Shown: positions 16,030-25,565 of the stretch, one piece after another
Position numbering within the stretch: the stretch's first letter is position 1
How the letters are laid out: each line of letters begins with the position of its first letter
Source: Flavobacterium sp. 9AF
GTDB lineage: Bacteria > Bacteroidota > Bacteroidia > Flavobacteriales > Flavobacteriaceae
Direction of reading: 5' to 3'
Assembly: GCF_902506265.1 (NCBI RefSeq)
Contig: NZ_LR733556.1
Coordinates: 1,607,971-1,671,970 of the forward strand
DNA length: 64,000 nucleotides
Made by a program: the position numbers and the translations under genes
The notes under the pieces: generated by a model
Seen by the model: only the letters and a program-made list of their open reading frames with translations
Told to the model about the DNA's origin: nothing
The model's database searches: none

Positions 16030-16381
16030 TATTTTTATTCATAGAATTTATCAAGCCATATAACATTTTTGAAATTTGATTTGTCATATCTAGAATCGAT
16101 TTCGACTTTTCTAAACTTACAAAATTTAATCGAATAGCTAAATATAACATCGAACGAACTTCACTAACTGAACCAAGAGAAAAAAATAAAAAACGAGTAA
16201 AATCAGCATTTGAACTCCTTTCAAAACCTTCAGCGATATTATTTGAAATCGATACAGTAGCTCTTGTAATTTGGTCCTTAAAAGCAAAATCTTTGCATTC
16301 TCTAAAAATTGAATAAATTTCAACTGCTAAATCCTGAGATTTTTGCCAAACTATTAAATCTTCAAATTTTTGCACAGCCAT
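16019..16381 (-). CDS. Four-helix-bundle protein (23S rRNA intervening-sequence, S23 family)
   Basis: 120-aa all-helical protein. The opening FEDLIVWQKSQDLAVEIYSIF, the DQITRATVSISNNIAEGFERSS core and the downstream FSLGSVSEVRSML helix are typical of the S23/TIGR02436 family, which forms pentameric four-helix bundles of unknown biochemical function and was first seen inside 23S rRNA intervening sequences. Here it stands alone between the ferredoxin and ferredoxin reductase genes. It is bordered by oppositely oriented 7-bp repeats, so it looks like an insertion into a former reductase-ferredoxin pair. Confidence 0.88.
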   Translation of the reverse strand: MAVQKFEDLIVWQKSQDLAVEIYSIFRECKDFAFKDQITRATVSISNNIAEGFERSSNADFTRFLFFSLGSVSEVRSMLYLAIRLNFVSLEKSKSILDMTNQISKMLYGLINSMNKNTNN

Positions 16382-16396
16382 CCTAAATCCAATTTC

Positions 16397-16417
16397 CTAA
16401 CAACTAACAACTATTTA
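16397..16417. repeat. Heptad repeats CTAACAA, right flank of S23 gene
   Basis: Two exact CTAACAA units and a degenerate third (CTATTTA) at 7-bp period, inverted relative to the units at 16002-16029. The last unit overlaps the stop of the reductase gene. Similar units occur inside leuS at 62890-62910. Confidence 0.6.
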
Positions 16418-17473
16418 ATCTATCGATTTTACAACTGCTTTTTCAGCTTCTTTACGTGTTCCATCAAAACCATCTACACCAGAAACAGTTGTATATTTTA
16501 AAACATATTTTTTCCCAGGATTTAATTTATTATACACGCTTTGACACATTAAAGTCGCTTCATGAAAACCACAAAGTATCAATTTTAGTTTACCTGGATA
16601 AATATTCACATCACCAATAGCGTAAATTCCTTCCACATTGGTTTGATAATCTAAGGCATTATTCACCTTAATCGCATTTTTTTCAATTTCCAAACCCCAA
16701 TTCGCAATAGGTCCTAGTTTTGGTGTTAATCCAAAAAGTGGAATAAAATAGTCTGTCTCCACATTCATGCGTGCGCCATTGATTTCAATATCTAAAGATT
16801 GGATACGTTCGCTTCCTTTAAAACCAACAACCTCAGCTGGAGTGATTAATTTAATTTTCCCTTCAGATTTTAATTCTTGTACTTTTTCAACAGAATCTAA
16901 AGCGCCTCTAAATTCATTTCTTCGGTGTACCAAAGTGACTGATTTAGCCACATTAGAAAGGAAAATACTCCAATCTAAAGCAGAATCTCCACCACCTGCA
17001 ATTACAATATTTTTATCACGATATTTTTCAGGATCTTTTACAAAGTAATCTACACCACGATCTTCTTGTTCATAAAACTCGATGTCTTTTAAAAGTGGTT
17101 TTCTAGGTTCAAAAGTACCTAATCCACCCGCAATTGCAATGGCTTTCGCTTTATGAGGTGTTCCTTCTTTTGTGGTAACAATAAAAGTACCGTCTTCTTG
17201 TTTTTGTATTGTTTCGGCAGTTTCTCCTAAAGTAAAACCAGGTTGAAACTGTTTGATTTGCTCCATTAAGTTGTTCACTAAATCCCCTGCTAATACTTCT
17301 GGATAACCTGGAATATCAAAAATGGGTTTTTTAGGATATAATTCTGCTAATTGTCCTCCTGGTTGAGGCAATGCATCAATAATATGACATTTTAATTTAA
17401 GTAATCCTGCTTCAAAGACCGCAAAAAGCCCTGTAGGACCAGCTCCTATGATTAATATATCTGTTTCTATCAT
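16415..17473 (-). CDS. Ferredoxin--NADP+ reductase, thioredoxin-reductase type
   Basis: 352-aa flavoprotein. FAD-binding GxGxxG near the N-terminus (IIGAGPTGLFAV), a second dinucleotide-binding motif for NADPH (IVIAGGGDSALDW, about 156-168), and a GIYAIGDVN segment near the C-terminus. It lacks the CxxC redox disulfide of thioredoxin reductases, which places it with the YumC/TrxR-like ferredoxin-NADP reductases. These exchange electrons between NADPH and ferredoxin. The 2Fe-2S ferredoxin gene two genes downstream is the obvious partner. Transcribed alone or with the downstream S23 and ferredoxin genes. Confidence 0.88.
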   Translation of the reverse strand: MIETDILIIGAGPTGLFAVFEAGLLKLKCHIIDALPQPGGQLAELYPKKPIFDIPGYPEVLAGDLVNNLMEQIKQFQPGFTLGETAETIQKQEDGTFIVTTKEGTPHKAKAIAIAGGLGTFEPRKPLLKDIEFYEQEDRGVDYFVKDPEKYRDKNIVIAGGGDSALDWSIFLSNVAKSVTLVHRRNEFRGALDSVEKVQELKSEGKIKLITPAEVVGFKGSERIQSLDIEINGARMNVETDYFIPLFGLTPKLGPIANWGLEIEKNAIKVNNALDYQTNVEGIYAIGDVNIYPGKLKLILCGFHEATLMCQSVYNKLNPGKKYVLKYTTVSGVDGFDGTRKEAEKAVVKSID

Positions 17474-17557
17474 GTATTCAAAAGTTTAAAATCAAACAAT
17501 AAATAAGTTCAAATTTCTATAATTTAAACCTGTTATTCTATGACTTTTATCATTTAA

Positions 17558-17797
17558 TTAAGCAATGTTTTCTACCGTTTCAATTTGAGGTACATACTTT
17601 TTAATCGTAGTTTCTACTCCCGCTTTCATGGTACTAATACTTAAACTACAACTAGTACAAGCTCCTTCTAAACGAACTTTTACATGCTTATCATCTACAA
17701 TATCCACTAATGAAATGTCTCCTCCATCTGAATTTAAAAAAGGGCGAATTTCATTTAATGCTTTTTCGATGTTTTCTATGATTTCTTCTTTATTCAT
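17558..17797 (-). CDS. NifU-like (Nfu) iron-sulfur scaffold domain protein
   Basis: 79-aa protein from the ATG at 17797, preferred over an upstream in-frame codon at 17821 that would lie within the end of mrp; a GGA-type ribosome site precedes the chosen start. The whole protein is a NifU C-terminal domain with the cluster-binding CxxC in GACTSCSLS and the preceding LNSDGGDISLV. Nfu proteins bind 4Fe-4S clusters and deliver them to target enzymes. Its start lies next to the end of the mrp gene, giving a two-gene iron-sulfur carrier operon, with ferredoxin and reductase genes further downstream. Confidence 0.88.
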   Translation of the reverse strand: MNKEEIIENIEKALNEIRPFLNSDGGDISLVDIVDDKHVKVRLEGACTSCSLSISTMKAGVETTIKKYVPQIETVENIA

Positions 17798-17798
17798 C

Positions 17799-18941
17799 TT
17801 ATTTTCCTTTAACAGCAGCACAACCTGCCATTGTCGTTATTTTTATGGCTTCTGTAGCCGGTAAATTTTCATTTCTATTGACAGTCTCTTGAACCACATT
17901 TCTTGCTAGTTCTTCAAAAGCTTTTTCTAATGGTGTTGCTGTTTGTAAAGCAGCCGGACGGCCATAATCTCCAGCTTCTCTAATACTTTGCACCAAAGGA
18001 ATTTCACCTAAGAAAGGCACATTCAAATCTTCAGCTAAATTTCTAGCTCCTTCTTTTCCAAAAATGTAATATTTATTGTTAGGTAATTCTTCAGGAGTAA
18101 AGTAGGACATATTTTCAATGATTCCAAGAACGGGTACATTAATACTTTCATTGGTAAACATGGAAACTCCTTTTTTAGCATCTGCCAATGCAACAGCTTG
18201 AGGTGTACTCACTACAACAGCACCTGTGATTGGTAAGGATTGCATAATAGACAAATGAATATCTCCTGTACCTGGTGGTAAATCAATTAACATAAAATCG
18301 ATTTCTCCCCAATTCGCATCAAAAATCATTTGGTTTAAAGCTTTAGCAGCCATTGGTCCTCTCCAAATTACTGCTTGATCGGGCTTTGTAAAGAAACCTA
18401 TCGAAAGTAATTCCACACCGTAACTTTGCACGGGTTGCATTTTGGATTTCCCATCCACTTCAATTGATATAGGCTTTGCATTTTCAACATCAAACATGAT
18501 AGGCATCGAAGGTCCATAAATATCGGCATCTAAAACACCAACTTTAAAACCCATATTAGCTAAAGTAACTGCTAAATTAGCTGTAATTGTAGATTTCCCT
18601 ACTCCTCCTTTACCCGAAGATACAGCAATAATATTACTGATTCCTGGGATAGCTTTCCCTTTTATTTGATTAGGTGTATCTTCTTTTGCTGGAGTTTCAA
18701 CTTTAATATTTACTTTTATTTTAGCTTTTTCATATACTTTTTCATGAATGACTTTCATGATATCTACTTCAGCTCTTTTTTTGATATGCAATGCAGGAGT
18801 ACTCAATACTACATCTACCACAACTTCGTCTCCAAAAGTAATCACATTTTGAACAGCTCCACTTTCAACCATATTCTTACCTTCTCCAGCAACCGTTATT
18901 GTTTCAAGAGCTTTAAGAATTTCTTTTCTATCTAACTTCAT
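17799..18941 (-). CDS. mrp: Mrp/ApbC-family iron-sulfur carrier ATPase
   Basis: 380-aa protein. N-terminal MIP18/DUF59-like domain (about 1-85), then a P-loop NTPase of the Mrp/NBP35 class with deviant Walker A SSGKGGVGKSTI (about 108-119), ADIYGPSMP and DLPPGTGD motifs. The CxxC cluster motif that many Mrp proteins carry after ENMSYF is absent here (ENMSYFTPEELP); a lone Cys occurs in the C-terminal MAGCAAVKG. I recall the same loss in other Bacteroidota homologues. Likely role is transfer of iron-sulfur clusters, together with the Nfu-like protein encoded directly after it. Confidence 0.9.
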   Translation of the reverse strand: MKLDRKEILKALETITVAGEGKNMVESGAVQNVITFGDEVVVDVVLSTPALHIKKRAEVDIMKVIHEKVYEKAKIKVNIKVETPAKEDTPNQIKGKAIPGISNIIAVSSGKGGVGKSTITANLAVTLANMGFKVGVLDADIYGPSMPIMFDVENAKPISIEVDGKSKMQPVQSYGVELLSIGFFTKPDQAVIWRGPMAAKALNQMIFDANWGEIDFMLIDLPPGTGDIHLSIMQSLPITGAVVVSTPQAVALADAKKGVSMFTNESINVPVLGIIENMSYFTPEELPNNKYYIFGKEGARNLAEDLNVPFLGEIPLVQSIREAGDYGRPAALQTATPLEKAFEELARNVVQETVNRNENLPATEAIKITTMAGCAAVKGK

Positions 18942-19009
18942 TGTTTTTTACTATTTAAAAGTTTAATTGTAAATGATTTGAATCATTTATTTAAACTAAT
19001 TCTGAATTG

Positions 19010-19017
19010 CAAAGATA
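19010..19017 (-). promoter_or_regulatory. -7 promoter element TATCTTTG for mrp
   Basis: Perfect TAnnTTTG match on the minus strand, about 70 bp before the mrp ATG. Just upstream (19023-19045) is a short tandem repeat of AAGTTTAA with an 8-bp period. Confidence 0.55.
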
Positions 19018-19090
19018 GTTAGAAGTTTAAAAGTTTAAAAGTTTATATCTTTAAACTTTGTAAATAATAGCATAAGATTTTTCTATTTTA

Positions 19091-20383
19091 TTATAACTGA
19101 TTAAACTCTATTAGATTCTTTTTGAAATGAGTATATTGAATTTGCAAATTATTCTTTAAAACTTCATATTCAGAAAGCAACAAATTATTCTTTGCCATTG
19201 AAAAAGTATAAGCGTCTGTTTTTCCTAGTACAAATTTTGATTGTGTCGTTGTAAATGTTTTTTGAGCGAGGATAAGAATTTCGTTTAATTTTTTTTGGAG
19301 CACAATATAGTTCGCTTCTTTTTCATTTTCTAAAAGTAATTGATTTTCTAATTTTTGCTTTTCTTGTTCTATTTTTAAAACATGTTGTTCTTCTTCAATT
19401 TTAGCTGCATTTATTTTTTTATTGTTTTTAAAACCGTTGAAAAGCGGTACATTTAATTGTATGCCAAATTGTTGGTTTTTATTATTCTTAAGTTGGTTTT
19501 CAAATCCTTCTATCATATTATCCGAATGATTTAAAGGTTTATAGTAAAAAGATGAGATTTGATAAAATGCTGATAAAGTAGGCAAATTATTTGCTCTTAA
19601 ACTATTCCTTTCTATTGTGCTTTTTTCATGATTAAATTTTGCAAAAGAAATTTTTGGATTGTTAAAATTATATTGAAACTCTTGTATTTCAACCTCAATT
19701 TCTAAATAAACCTCATTTATAGGATAAACAGTATCGTTCATTAACTGAAATAATGCTGCTTTATTTAGATTCAACAACTGATTGGTTTCAATAATTTTCT
19801 TTTCTTCTTGTAAAAACAATAGTTCCATATCGTACAAATCGCTTTTGGGTTTGCTTCCTAAATCGACTTCTTCAGAAATTCTAGCTAAATTATTTTTTAA
19901 ATTTTCAATTTGCTTTTTTTGAATTTTAAGCAATTCTTGAGTAATTAAAGCTTGATAATAACTATCTAATATTTGCAATTTATATTCGTTTTCTATAATT
20001 TCTTTCTCTGCTTGGGCTAGTTTTATATTGATATTGTTTTTTTGAGCATTAGTAATGGAATTGAAATTCAACAAATTCATCTGAGCATTTAAATAGAAAT
20101 TATCATATTGAATATTAGAACTTACTCTACCATTTGTCGCAGGATCTATTGTAGAACCGAAATTATAACTTTGACTCCCAAACAAATTCACTGTTGGTAA
20201 CATTTCATTCAATAGAGAAACATTCGTTTTTTTAATCTTTTTTATCTCTAATTGCTTTATCTTAGTTTCGATGCTATTTTTAAGTGCTGTATCTATGCAT
20301 TTTTGTAATGACCAAGATTGTTCCTGGCCATTTACAAAAAGACTTTTAACTAACAAAAACGACAAAAGGAACAATCTACTCAT
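19091..20383 (-). CDS. TolC-family outer-membrane efflux protein
   Basis: 430-aa outer-membrane channel subunit. Signal peptide (about 1-19), then WSLQKCIDTALKNSIE, the usual TolC start, and two repeats of long coiled-coil helices with a short beta segment (FGSQSYNFGSTIDPATN, about 60-76; FGIQLNVPLFNGFKNN, about 300-315). It overlaps the upstream permease gene by 8 bp and is last in the efflux operon. Predicted to form the exit duct for the MacAB-like pump encoded by the preceding genes. Confidence 0.88.
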   Translation of the reverse strand: MSRLFLLSFLLVKSLFVNGQEQSWSLQKCIDTALKNSIETKIKQLEIKKIKKTNVSLLNEMLPTVNLFGSQSYNFGSTIDPATNGRVSSNIQYDNFYLNAQMNLLNFNSITNAQKNNINIKLAQAEKEIIENEYKLQILDSYYQALITQELLKIQKKQIENLKNNLARISEEVDLGSKPKSDLYDMELLFLQEEKKIIETNQLLNLNKAALFQLMNDTVYPINEVYLEIEVEIQEFQYNFNNPKISFAKFNHEKSTIERNSLRANNLPTLSAFYQISSFYYKPLNHSDNMIEGFENQLKNNKNQQFGIQLNVPLFNGFKNNKKINAAKIEEEQHVLKIEQEKQKLENQLLLENEKEANYIVLQKKLNEILILAQKTFTTTQSKFVLGKTDAYTFSMAKNNLLLSEYEVLKNNLQIQYTHFKKNLIEFNQL

Positions 20384-22802
20384 ATTTTAGATATTTTAAA
20401 ACATCTACTTTTGTAGCTTGATATGCTTTCGAAAGAACAATTATGAGTGTTAAAAAGAGGAGCACCACAAATCCTATTACAAAAGGAATAAAAGAAACAT
20501 CTATTCTATACGCAAAATTATTTAACCAAAGGTTTAATAAATAATAAGCTGGAAAAATGGCCAATACAAATCCGATGAGACAAAAAAGAACATATTGTTT
20601 TGATAATTCTTTTAACAAAACATGCGTTTCTGCACCTAAAGTTTTTCGAATGGCAATTTCTTTCATCCTCCTTTGAATGGAATAGCTTGCTAAGGCAAAA
20701 AGTCCAAAAAGAGCTATTAGTATTACAATAATATTTAAAAAGGAAAAGACATTTTTTTGATTAATAAATTTATCAAAAGTTTTAGCATAACTTTTATCTA
20801 CAAACTCATAGTTAAAAGGATAGTCTGTATCTACGTTTTTTATCCAAAATTTCTCTATAGCATTTAAAGTTGACTCTAAATTTTCCGCATTAACTTTTAC
20901 ATATATTGTATTCACGTTTTGCAACATCCAGTCAATCGTTTTAAAATGAAAAAAAGACATGGGAGGAATTTCTGCTTGTGGGCCATATAAATGAAAATCT
21001 TTAACCACTCCTATTATTTTTAAATCTTTACCATTCCAACTAATTGTTTTACCGATAGGGTCTTTTTCACCTATCATTCGTTGTACCGTTTCATTAATTA
21101 GCATAGAATTAATTGTATCTGAAGCAAAATTTGAGTCAAAATTTCTTCCTTCTTTCATTTCTATTTTTAACATTTCCAGCAATCCAAAATCGACTGCCAT
21201 ATTTTGTCCTTGAACATTTCTATCTTTATATTGAAAACTAGAAGATGAAGATGCCCCATCACCAAATTTAAAAGTTCCTGTAGATACTTGATTTACACCT
21301 TGTATTTTACTAATCTCTTGTTTAATAGTATGGTATCTTGTAAGTAGTTTTTTCCTGTACCCTTCTTCTTTATAATCATAAGGATTTCTATATGAAATAG
21401 CAATTACCTGATCTCCTCTAAAACCTAAATCCTTATTTAACATGTATTTTACTTGCTCATAAACCACGTAAGAACCTACGATAAAAAAAGTAGCAATAGC
21501 AAATTGAAGTATTAATAAACCGTTTCTAAACCAAATTCCACTTTTACTTCTAATAAAATTTCCTTTAATAACTTTTAACGTTTCAAAATTAGATACATAA
21601 ATAGAAGGGAATATTCCTGCTACAACTATGGTAATAATAAAGATGAAAATTATTTGCAAATAAAATTGCTTTCCGTGTATGATTAAATCTTTATCTAAAA
21701 AATCATTATAAAATGACAAGGATAGTTCTACAATGACTAATGCTAAAAAAATAGAGAACAAAACTAAAATTACAGTTTCAAAAATAAATTGTTTCACAAT
21801 ATTACTTTTTGTTGCACCTAAAACTTTTCTTATTCCTACTTCTTTTGCTCTTTTAACCGCATTAGCTGTGGCTAAGTTCACGTAGTTTACAATGGATAAT
21901 ATTAGAATTAAAATAGATAATCCAAATAATATCAAAAGTGTTTGATAATTTCCTCTTCCTTCAGGGTAACCATGTGCTTTTGAGTGCAATCGAGAAATTG
22001 CAAGTGGCTCTAAAATATTTTTTATTGAACCGTATTTGTCTTTGTACTCTTCTATTGAAATCCCTTCATCTTTAGCTTCTTTACTCAATTTATACTTTAA
22101 AAACAACGCGTCCAATTCATTTTCAACTTTTTCCTTTTTAAGAGGATCTTTAAGTTTTAAAAGTAATCCATAATTAAAATTACCCCATTGATCTTTATTT
22201 TCTAATAATTGCTTATCAATAATGTTTGTAACTGCTTCTGGTGCAATTGAAGATTTTTTATTTAATCTATAAACCCCTCTTACAACTAATGTTCTTCCAG
22301 AATAATGAACTTGTTTCCCTATTGGATTAACATTCCCAAATAATCGTTTAGAAACTTCTTCAGATAAGGCAATACTATTATTATCTTGAATAGCTGTTTT
22401 TGGATCTCCTTTAATAAATTTGAAAGGGAAAAATTCGAAGAAATTATTTTGCGCATCAAATATTTTTTCAATTAATTCTTTTTTACCATTATATTCTATT
22501 ATTTCATTGTAGTACCAAGTATTAAAATAACAATGTGATGCTACATCTGACATATCTTTAATATAAGATTCTAAAGGGCTTGCCGTATAACCCCAAATAA
22601 TCCCTTCTCCTAAATCGCTAATTACTTGGTGTATTCTTTCTTTTTCTGGATTCCAAGCATTATAACTTTGTTCTTCATTCCAATACAAAATAGCAAATAT
22701 TAACCCTGCTATTCCTATACTTAATCCAGTAATATTAAGAAAAGTAAAAAGTTTATTGGTTTTGATATGATATAGGAATAAATTTATCCAATTTTTTAAC
22801 AT
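20376..22802 (-). CDS. ABC transporter permease, FtsX/MacB type
   Basis: 808-aa inner-membrane protein with two MacB/FtsX units: a first helix (about 22-42), a periplasmic core domain (about 45-285), three helices (about 290-420), a second first-helix (about 430-450), a second periplasmic core and three C-terminal helices. Typical FtsX motifs are KEVGIRKVLGA near 325 and KEIAIRKTLGA near 718. This double-unit format is common in Bacteroidota MacB-like exporters. The ATPase and adaptor genes lie upstream in the same operon. Substrate unknown; such systems export peptides, lipids or antibiotics by mechanotransmission. Confidence 0.92.
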   Translation of the reverse strand: MLKNWINLFLYHIKTNKLFTFLNITGLSIGIAGLIFAILYWNEEQSYNAWNPEKERIHQVISDLGEGIIWGYTASPLESYIKDMSDVASHCYFNTWYYNEIIEYNGKKELIEKIFDAQNNFFEFFPFKFIKGDPKTAIQDNNSIALSEEVSKRLFGNVNPIGKQVHYSGRTLVVRGVYRLNKKSSIAPEAVTNIIDKQLLENKDQWGNFNYGLLLKLKDPLKKEKVENELDALFLKYKLSKEAKDEGISIEEYKDKYGSIKNILEPLAISRLHSKAHGYPEGRGNYQTLLILFGLSILILILSIVNYVNLATANAVKRAKEVGIRKVLGATKSNIVKQFIFETVILVLFSIFLALVIVELSLSFYNDFLDKDLIIHGKQFYLQIIFIFIITIVVAGIFPSIYVSNFETLKVIKGNFIRSKSGIWFRNGLLILQFAIATFFIVGSYVVYEQVKYMLNKDLGFRGDQVIAISYRNPYDYKEEGYRKKLLTRYHTIKQEISKIQGVNQVSTGTFKFGDGASSSSSFQYKDRNVQGQNMAVDFGLLEMLKIEMKEGRNFDSNFASDTINSMLINETVQRMIGEKDPIGKTISWNGKDLKIIGVVKDFHLYGPQAEIPPMSFFHFKTIDWMLQNVNTIYVKVNAENLESTLNAIEKFWIKNVDTDYPFNYEFVDKSYAKTFDKFINQKNVFSFLNIIVILIALFGLFALASYSIQRRMKEIAIRKTLGAETHVLLKELSKQYVLFCLIGFVLAIFPAYYLLNLWLNNFAYRIDVSFIPFVIGFVVLLFLTLIIVLSKAYQATKVDVLKYLKYE

Positions 22803-22826
22803 AACTGTTGGTTTTTGATTTGATGA

Positions 22827-23624
22827 TTATTTGTTAATTATGGCTCCCGATGAATTTTGCTCTTTATTTATTTGTTTGGGGTTGCCATAATATTCTATTC
22901 TACCACTAGAAGTAGCCTTAGCTTCCAATGATTTAGTTACACTTATTGAAACACTTGCAGATGAGTGTGCTTCTAGTTTTGCTTTTTCTACCGTTAACTC
23001 TTTTAAATTACAACTAGCAGAACTATTTGTTTTTACATTTATACTCGAAGTGTTTCCAGTGAGATCAACAGCACTTGAACTTGATGATTGAAGTGTTGTT
23101 GAGGCAGCATTTATTTTCCCTTTTAACAAGGCACTTGAAGACACGTCAATTGTTAAATTAGAAGTGATAAAGTTTCCATATAAATAGGCTGAAGAGCTTA
23201 AATTAATATTTAAATTCGTTGATTTATTTATATTTTCTATTTTAATTTTTGCAGAAGAATTGGCTTCAATGTTTTCTAAATTTGGTCCAGAAACAACAAC
23301 TTTTAATACTTGAAAAGTAATTCCATTTACACTTTTTACATTTTTAAAATGGAGTGATTTTTTTTGTTTGCTACTTTTAATTTCTTCTGTATCAACGTAA
23401 ACTTTTAATGTTTCATTTTCTACCACTGTTTTTATCAACCTCAACTTTTCATTATCATCTGTTTCAACTTTTAGGCTTTTAGTATTAGAAACTGTATAAA
23501 TAATTTCTACCGCTGTTGAAGCTCTTAATTTTGTAAAGTTGCTAATATTTCTATTTTCTGAAACTTGTGCAGCAGCTACAAATCCTATTAAAAAGGTGGT
23601 TAATGTGATTATTATTTTTGACAT
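22827..23624 (-). CDS. GIN-domain (DUF2807) exported protein
   Basis: 265-aa protein with signal peptide (about 1-19). The rest is a repetitive beta-rich putative auto-transporter adhesin head GIN domain: NFTKLRASTAVEIIYT, then many alternating Ser-rich strands (SSSAYLYGN, SSSALLKGK, SSSAVDLTG, NSSASCNLK, HSSASVSIS). Such proteins are periplasmic or surface-attached with unknown ligand. It lies inside the efflux operon between the transglutaminase-like gene and the permease, which is unusual; a role in envelope stress sensing or export is inference. Confidence 0.82.
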   Translation of the reverse strand: MSKIIITLTTFLIGFVAAAQVSENRNISNFTKLRASTAVEIIYTVSNTKSLKVETDDNEKLRLIKTVVENETLKVYVDTEEIKSSKQKKSLHFKNVKSVNGITFQVLKVVVSGPNLENIEANSSAKIKIENINKSTNLNINLSSSAYLYGNFITSNLTIDVSSSALLKGKINAASTTLQSSSSSAVDLTGNTSSINVKTNSSASCNLKELTVEKAKLEAHSSASVSISVTKSLEAKATSSGRIEYYGNPKQINKEQNSSGAIINK

Positions 23625-23658
23625 GATTTTAAGTATTTCATCTTTTATTTATCTTAAA

Positions 23659-24792
23659 CTATTCTGGTTTATTCCAAAAAATTTTTGGATTATTTGTTTT
23701 ATAATTTATAAACTTCACTCCTGTTTTATTGTTTGTTTCTTCCATTTGTGGTGTTTGCACAATACCGTCGAGAGGTAAAAGTTCTACATAAACAATTTCT
23801 TTGTCTTTTTTTACTGTTTCACTATCATATTCACTAACTAAAGGGGTTAAAAAACGATATAGGTTCTTTGCCATATAATTTTCTAAATATTCTTCTTTAG
23901 TTTTTAGATATTCTCTATTCCAATTAGCATCCGCATTTAGCACTAAAGGTTGACCAGTTATAAGTCTATCTCTTACTTCTTCTATTCCTAATAAATTCCC
24001 TTTTTCGTTCATAACATAGGCATCAAAAGTAGGATCTATCCAAATCCATTTTTCTAATTCAGTACTATATACCATATTTATTACATGACAATCTTCAAAT
24101 TCTGTTTCTTTGGGCATACATGTTACATGTCTAGATTTTATATTAAGTGAGAGATAACATTCATTTAAAATTGTTGCTAACATTCTACAGTTGACTCCTC
24201 TATTTTCAGATTTACATATTTTTATTAAATCAATAGCGTTTTTAAGCGTTGGATTATCACTTCCCCCATCGTGCTTAACCAAATTATGCACCCAATGCAT
24301 TAAGTTGAATATTTTAGATAGTTCGCTTCCTTTACCCGCAATGGAATCTAATTTTAATTCTTGTCGAATTTTAATCAGGCTTGGATTATCATTAGATTGA
24401 TAAGTAAACTTTGGAATAAATCGAATATCATTGTTATTGTATTCAGAAGCCTTTTTTAATTTAGTTAAATAGGATTCAACATATTTAATTTTAGTAAGTG
24501 CTTTCTTCTTCCCTTTGAGAAGTACAATAAAATCAAAATCGGTTAATTCTGTTATTGGTATTGTGATTGAATCTAAATCTGTAATAAAAACTAAATTTTC
24601 TCCTATTGCAGTTGTATAAAATATATCTGGAGAAATTTCTGGAGAAATTTTCCAATTTCCTTTCCCAAATTCTTTACCATTTCTTATGTCTGCAAATTCA
24701 GAATTGGCTTTTATAATTTTTAAATCCTTTTGTGAAAACACATTTTGAATTAATAGTAATGTGAAAAGTATGATTAAAATTTTATTTTTCAT
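23659..24792 (-). CDS. Transglutaminase-like exported protein
   Basis: 377-aa protein with signal peptide (about 1-20). The core contains a transglutaminase-like or papain-fold triad: Cys in ENRGVNCRMLA (about 200), His in DCHVINMVYS (about 234) and Asp in WIDPTFDAY (about 252), followed by a C-terminal extension. Family members are cysteine proteases or peptide-processing enzymes. It sits between the ATPase and GIN-domain genes of the efflux operon with gaps of 59 and 34 bp. A role in processing a substrate of the exporter, or an immunity or resistance role, is possible but only inferred from position. Confidence 0.8.
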   Translation of the reverse strand: MKNKILIILFTLLLIQNVFSQKDLKIIKANSEFADIRNGKEFGKGNWKISPEISPDIFYTTAIGENLVFITDLDSITIPITELTDFDFIVLLKGKKKALTKIKYVESYLTKLKKASEYNNNDIRFIPKFTYQSNDNPSLIKIRQELKLDSIAGKGSELSKIFNLMHWVHNLVKHDGGSDNPTLKNAIDLIKICKSENRGVNCRMLATILNECYLSLNIKSRHVTCMPKETEFEDCHVINMVYSTELEKWIWIDPTFDAYVMNEKGNLLGIEEVRDRLITGQPLVLNADANWNREYLKTKEEYLENYMAKNLYRFLTPLVSEYDSETVKKDKEIVYVELLPLDGIVQTPQMEETNNKTGVKFINYKTNNPKIFWNKPE

Positions 24793-24851
24793 GGTTAATT
24801 TCTTTGTAATTTTTAGTATAATATATTATGTAGCACAACAATTATTTATAG

Positions 24852-25550
24852 TTAAACAAATACTTCAACATTTCTAGAATTGTTTTTTTCTGAGAGTATC
24901 ATTCCATCTTTCATTAAAATTGTTTTTTGTGAAAAAGAAGCATCATAATCTGAGTGAGTAACCATTAGAATAGTTGCGCCTTGTGCATGTAAATCAGTTA
25001 AAAGTTCCATAACTTCGTTGCCATTTTTAGAATCTAAATTACCTGTAGGCTCATCGGCTAAGATAATTTTTGGATTATTAATTAATGCTCTAGCTACAGC
25101 AACACGTTGTTGCTGTCCTCCCGAGAGTTGTTGTGGATAATGTTTTAATCGATGAGAAATACCTAATCTCTCAGCCATTTTTTCAACTTTTGCTCTTCTC
25201 TCTGATGCAGATACATTATTGTAAATTAATGGCAGCTCGATATTTTCAAAAACGGAAAGCTCGTCAATAAGATTAAAATTTTGAAATACAAATCCAATAT
25301 TTTGCTTTCTTACTTTGGCTCTTTCTGTTTCTTTTAATCCAACCATTTCTTTTTCTAAGAGTTGATAACTTCCAGCAGATACACTATCTAGAAGTCCTAC
25401 AATATTTAATAATGTAGATTTACCACTTCCACTTGGTCCCATTATGGTTACAAATTCTCCCTGATTGATTGTGATTGAAACCTCATTTAATGCTTTTGTT
25501 TCCACTTCTTCTGTTTGAAAAACTTTTGAGATGTTTTTAATTTTTATCAT
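24852..25550 (-). CDS. ABC transporter ATP-binding protein, MacB/LolD type
   Basis: 232-aa ATPase. Walker A GPSGSGKSTLL (about 39-49), Q-loop in FVFQNFNLID, signature LSGGQQQRVAVARAL (about 140-154), Walker B IILADEPTG and switch His in MVTHSD. Length and motifs match the LolD/MacB ATPase group that powers FtsX-type permeases. It lies 15 bp after the adaptor gene and powers the permease encoded two genes downstream. Confidence 0.93.
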   Translation of the reverse strand: MIKIKNISKVFQTEEVETKALNEVSITINQGEFVTIMGPSGSGKSTLLNIVGLLDSVSAGSYQLLEKEMVGLKETERAKVRKQNIGFVFQNFNLIDELSVFENIELPLIYNNVSASERRAKVEKMAERLGISHRLKHYPQQLSGGQQQRVAVARALINNPKIILADEPTGNLDSKNGNEVMELLTDLHAQGATILMVTHSDYDASFSQKTILMKDGMILSEKNNSRNVEVFV

Positions 25551-25565
25551 TTTTAAATATTTTAT

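Noticed and set aside
18666..18935. Open frame antisense to mrp
   Set aside because: Phe/Tyr/Ser-rich translation typical of an AT-rich shadow frame; the mrp gene on the other strand is unambiguous.
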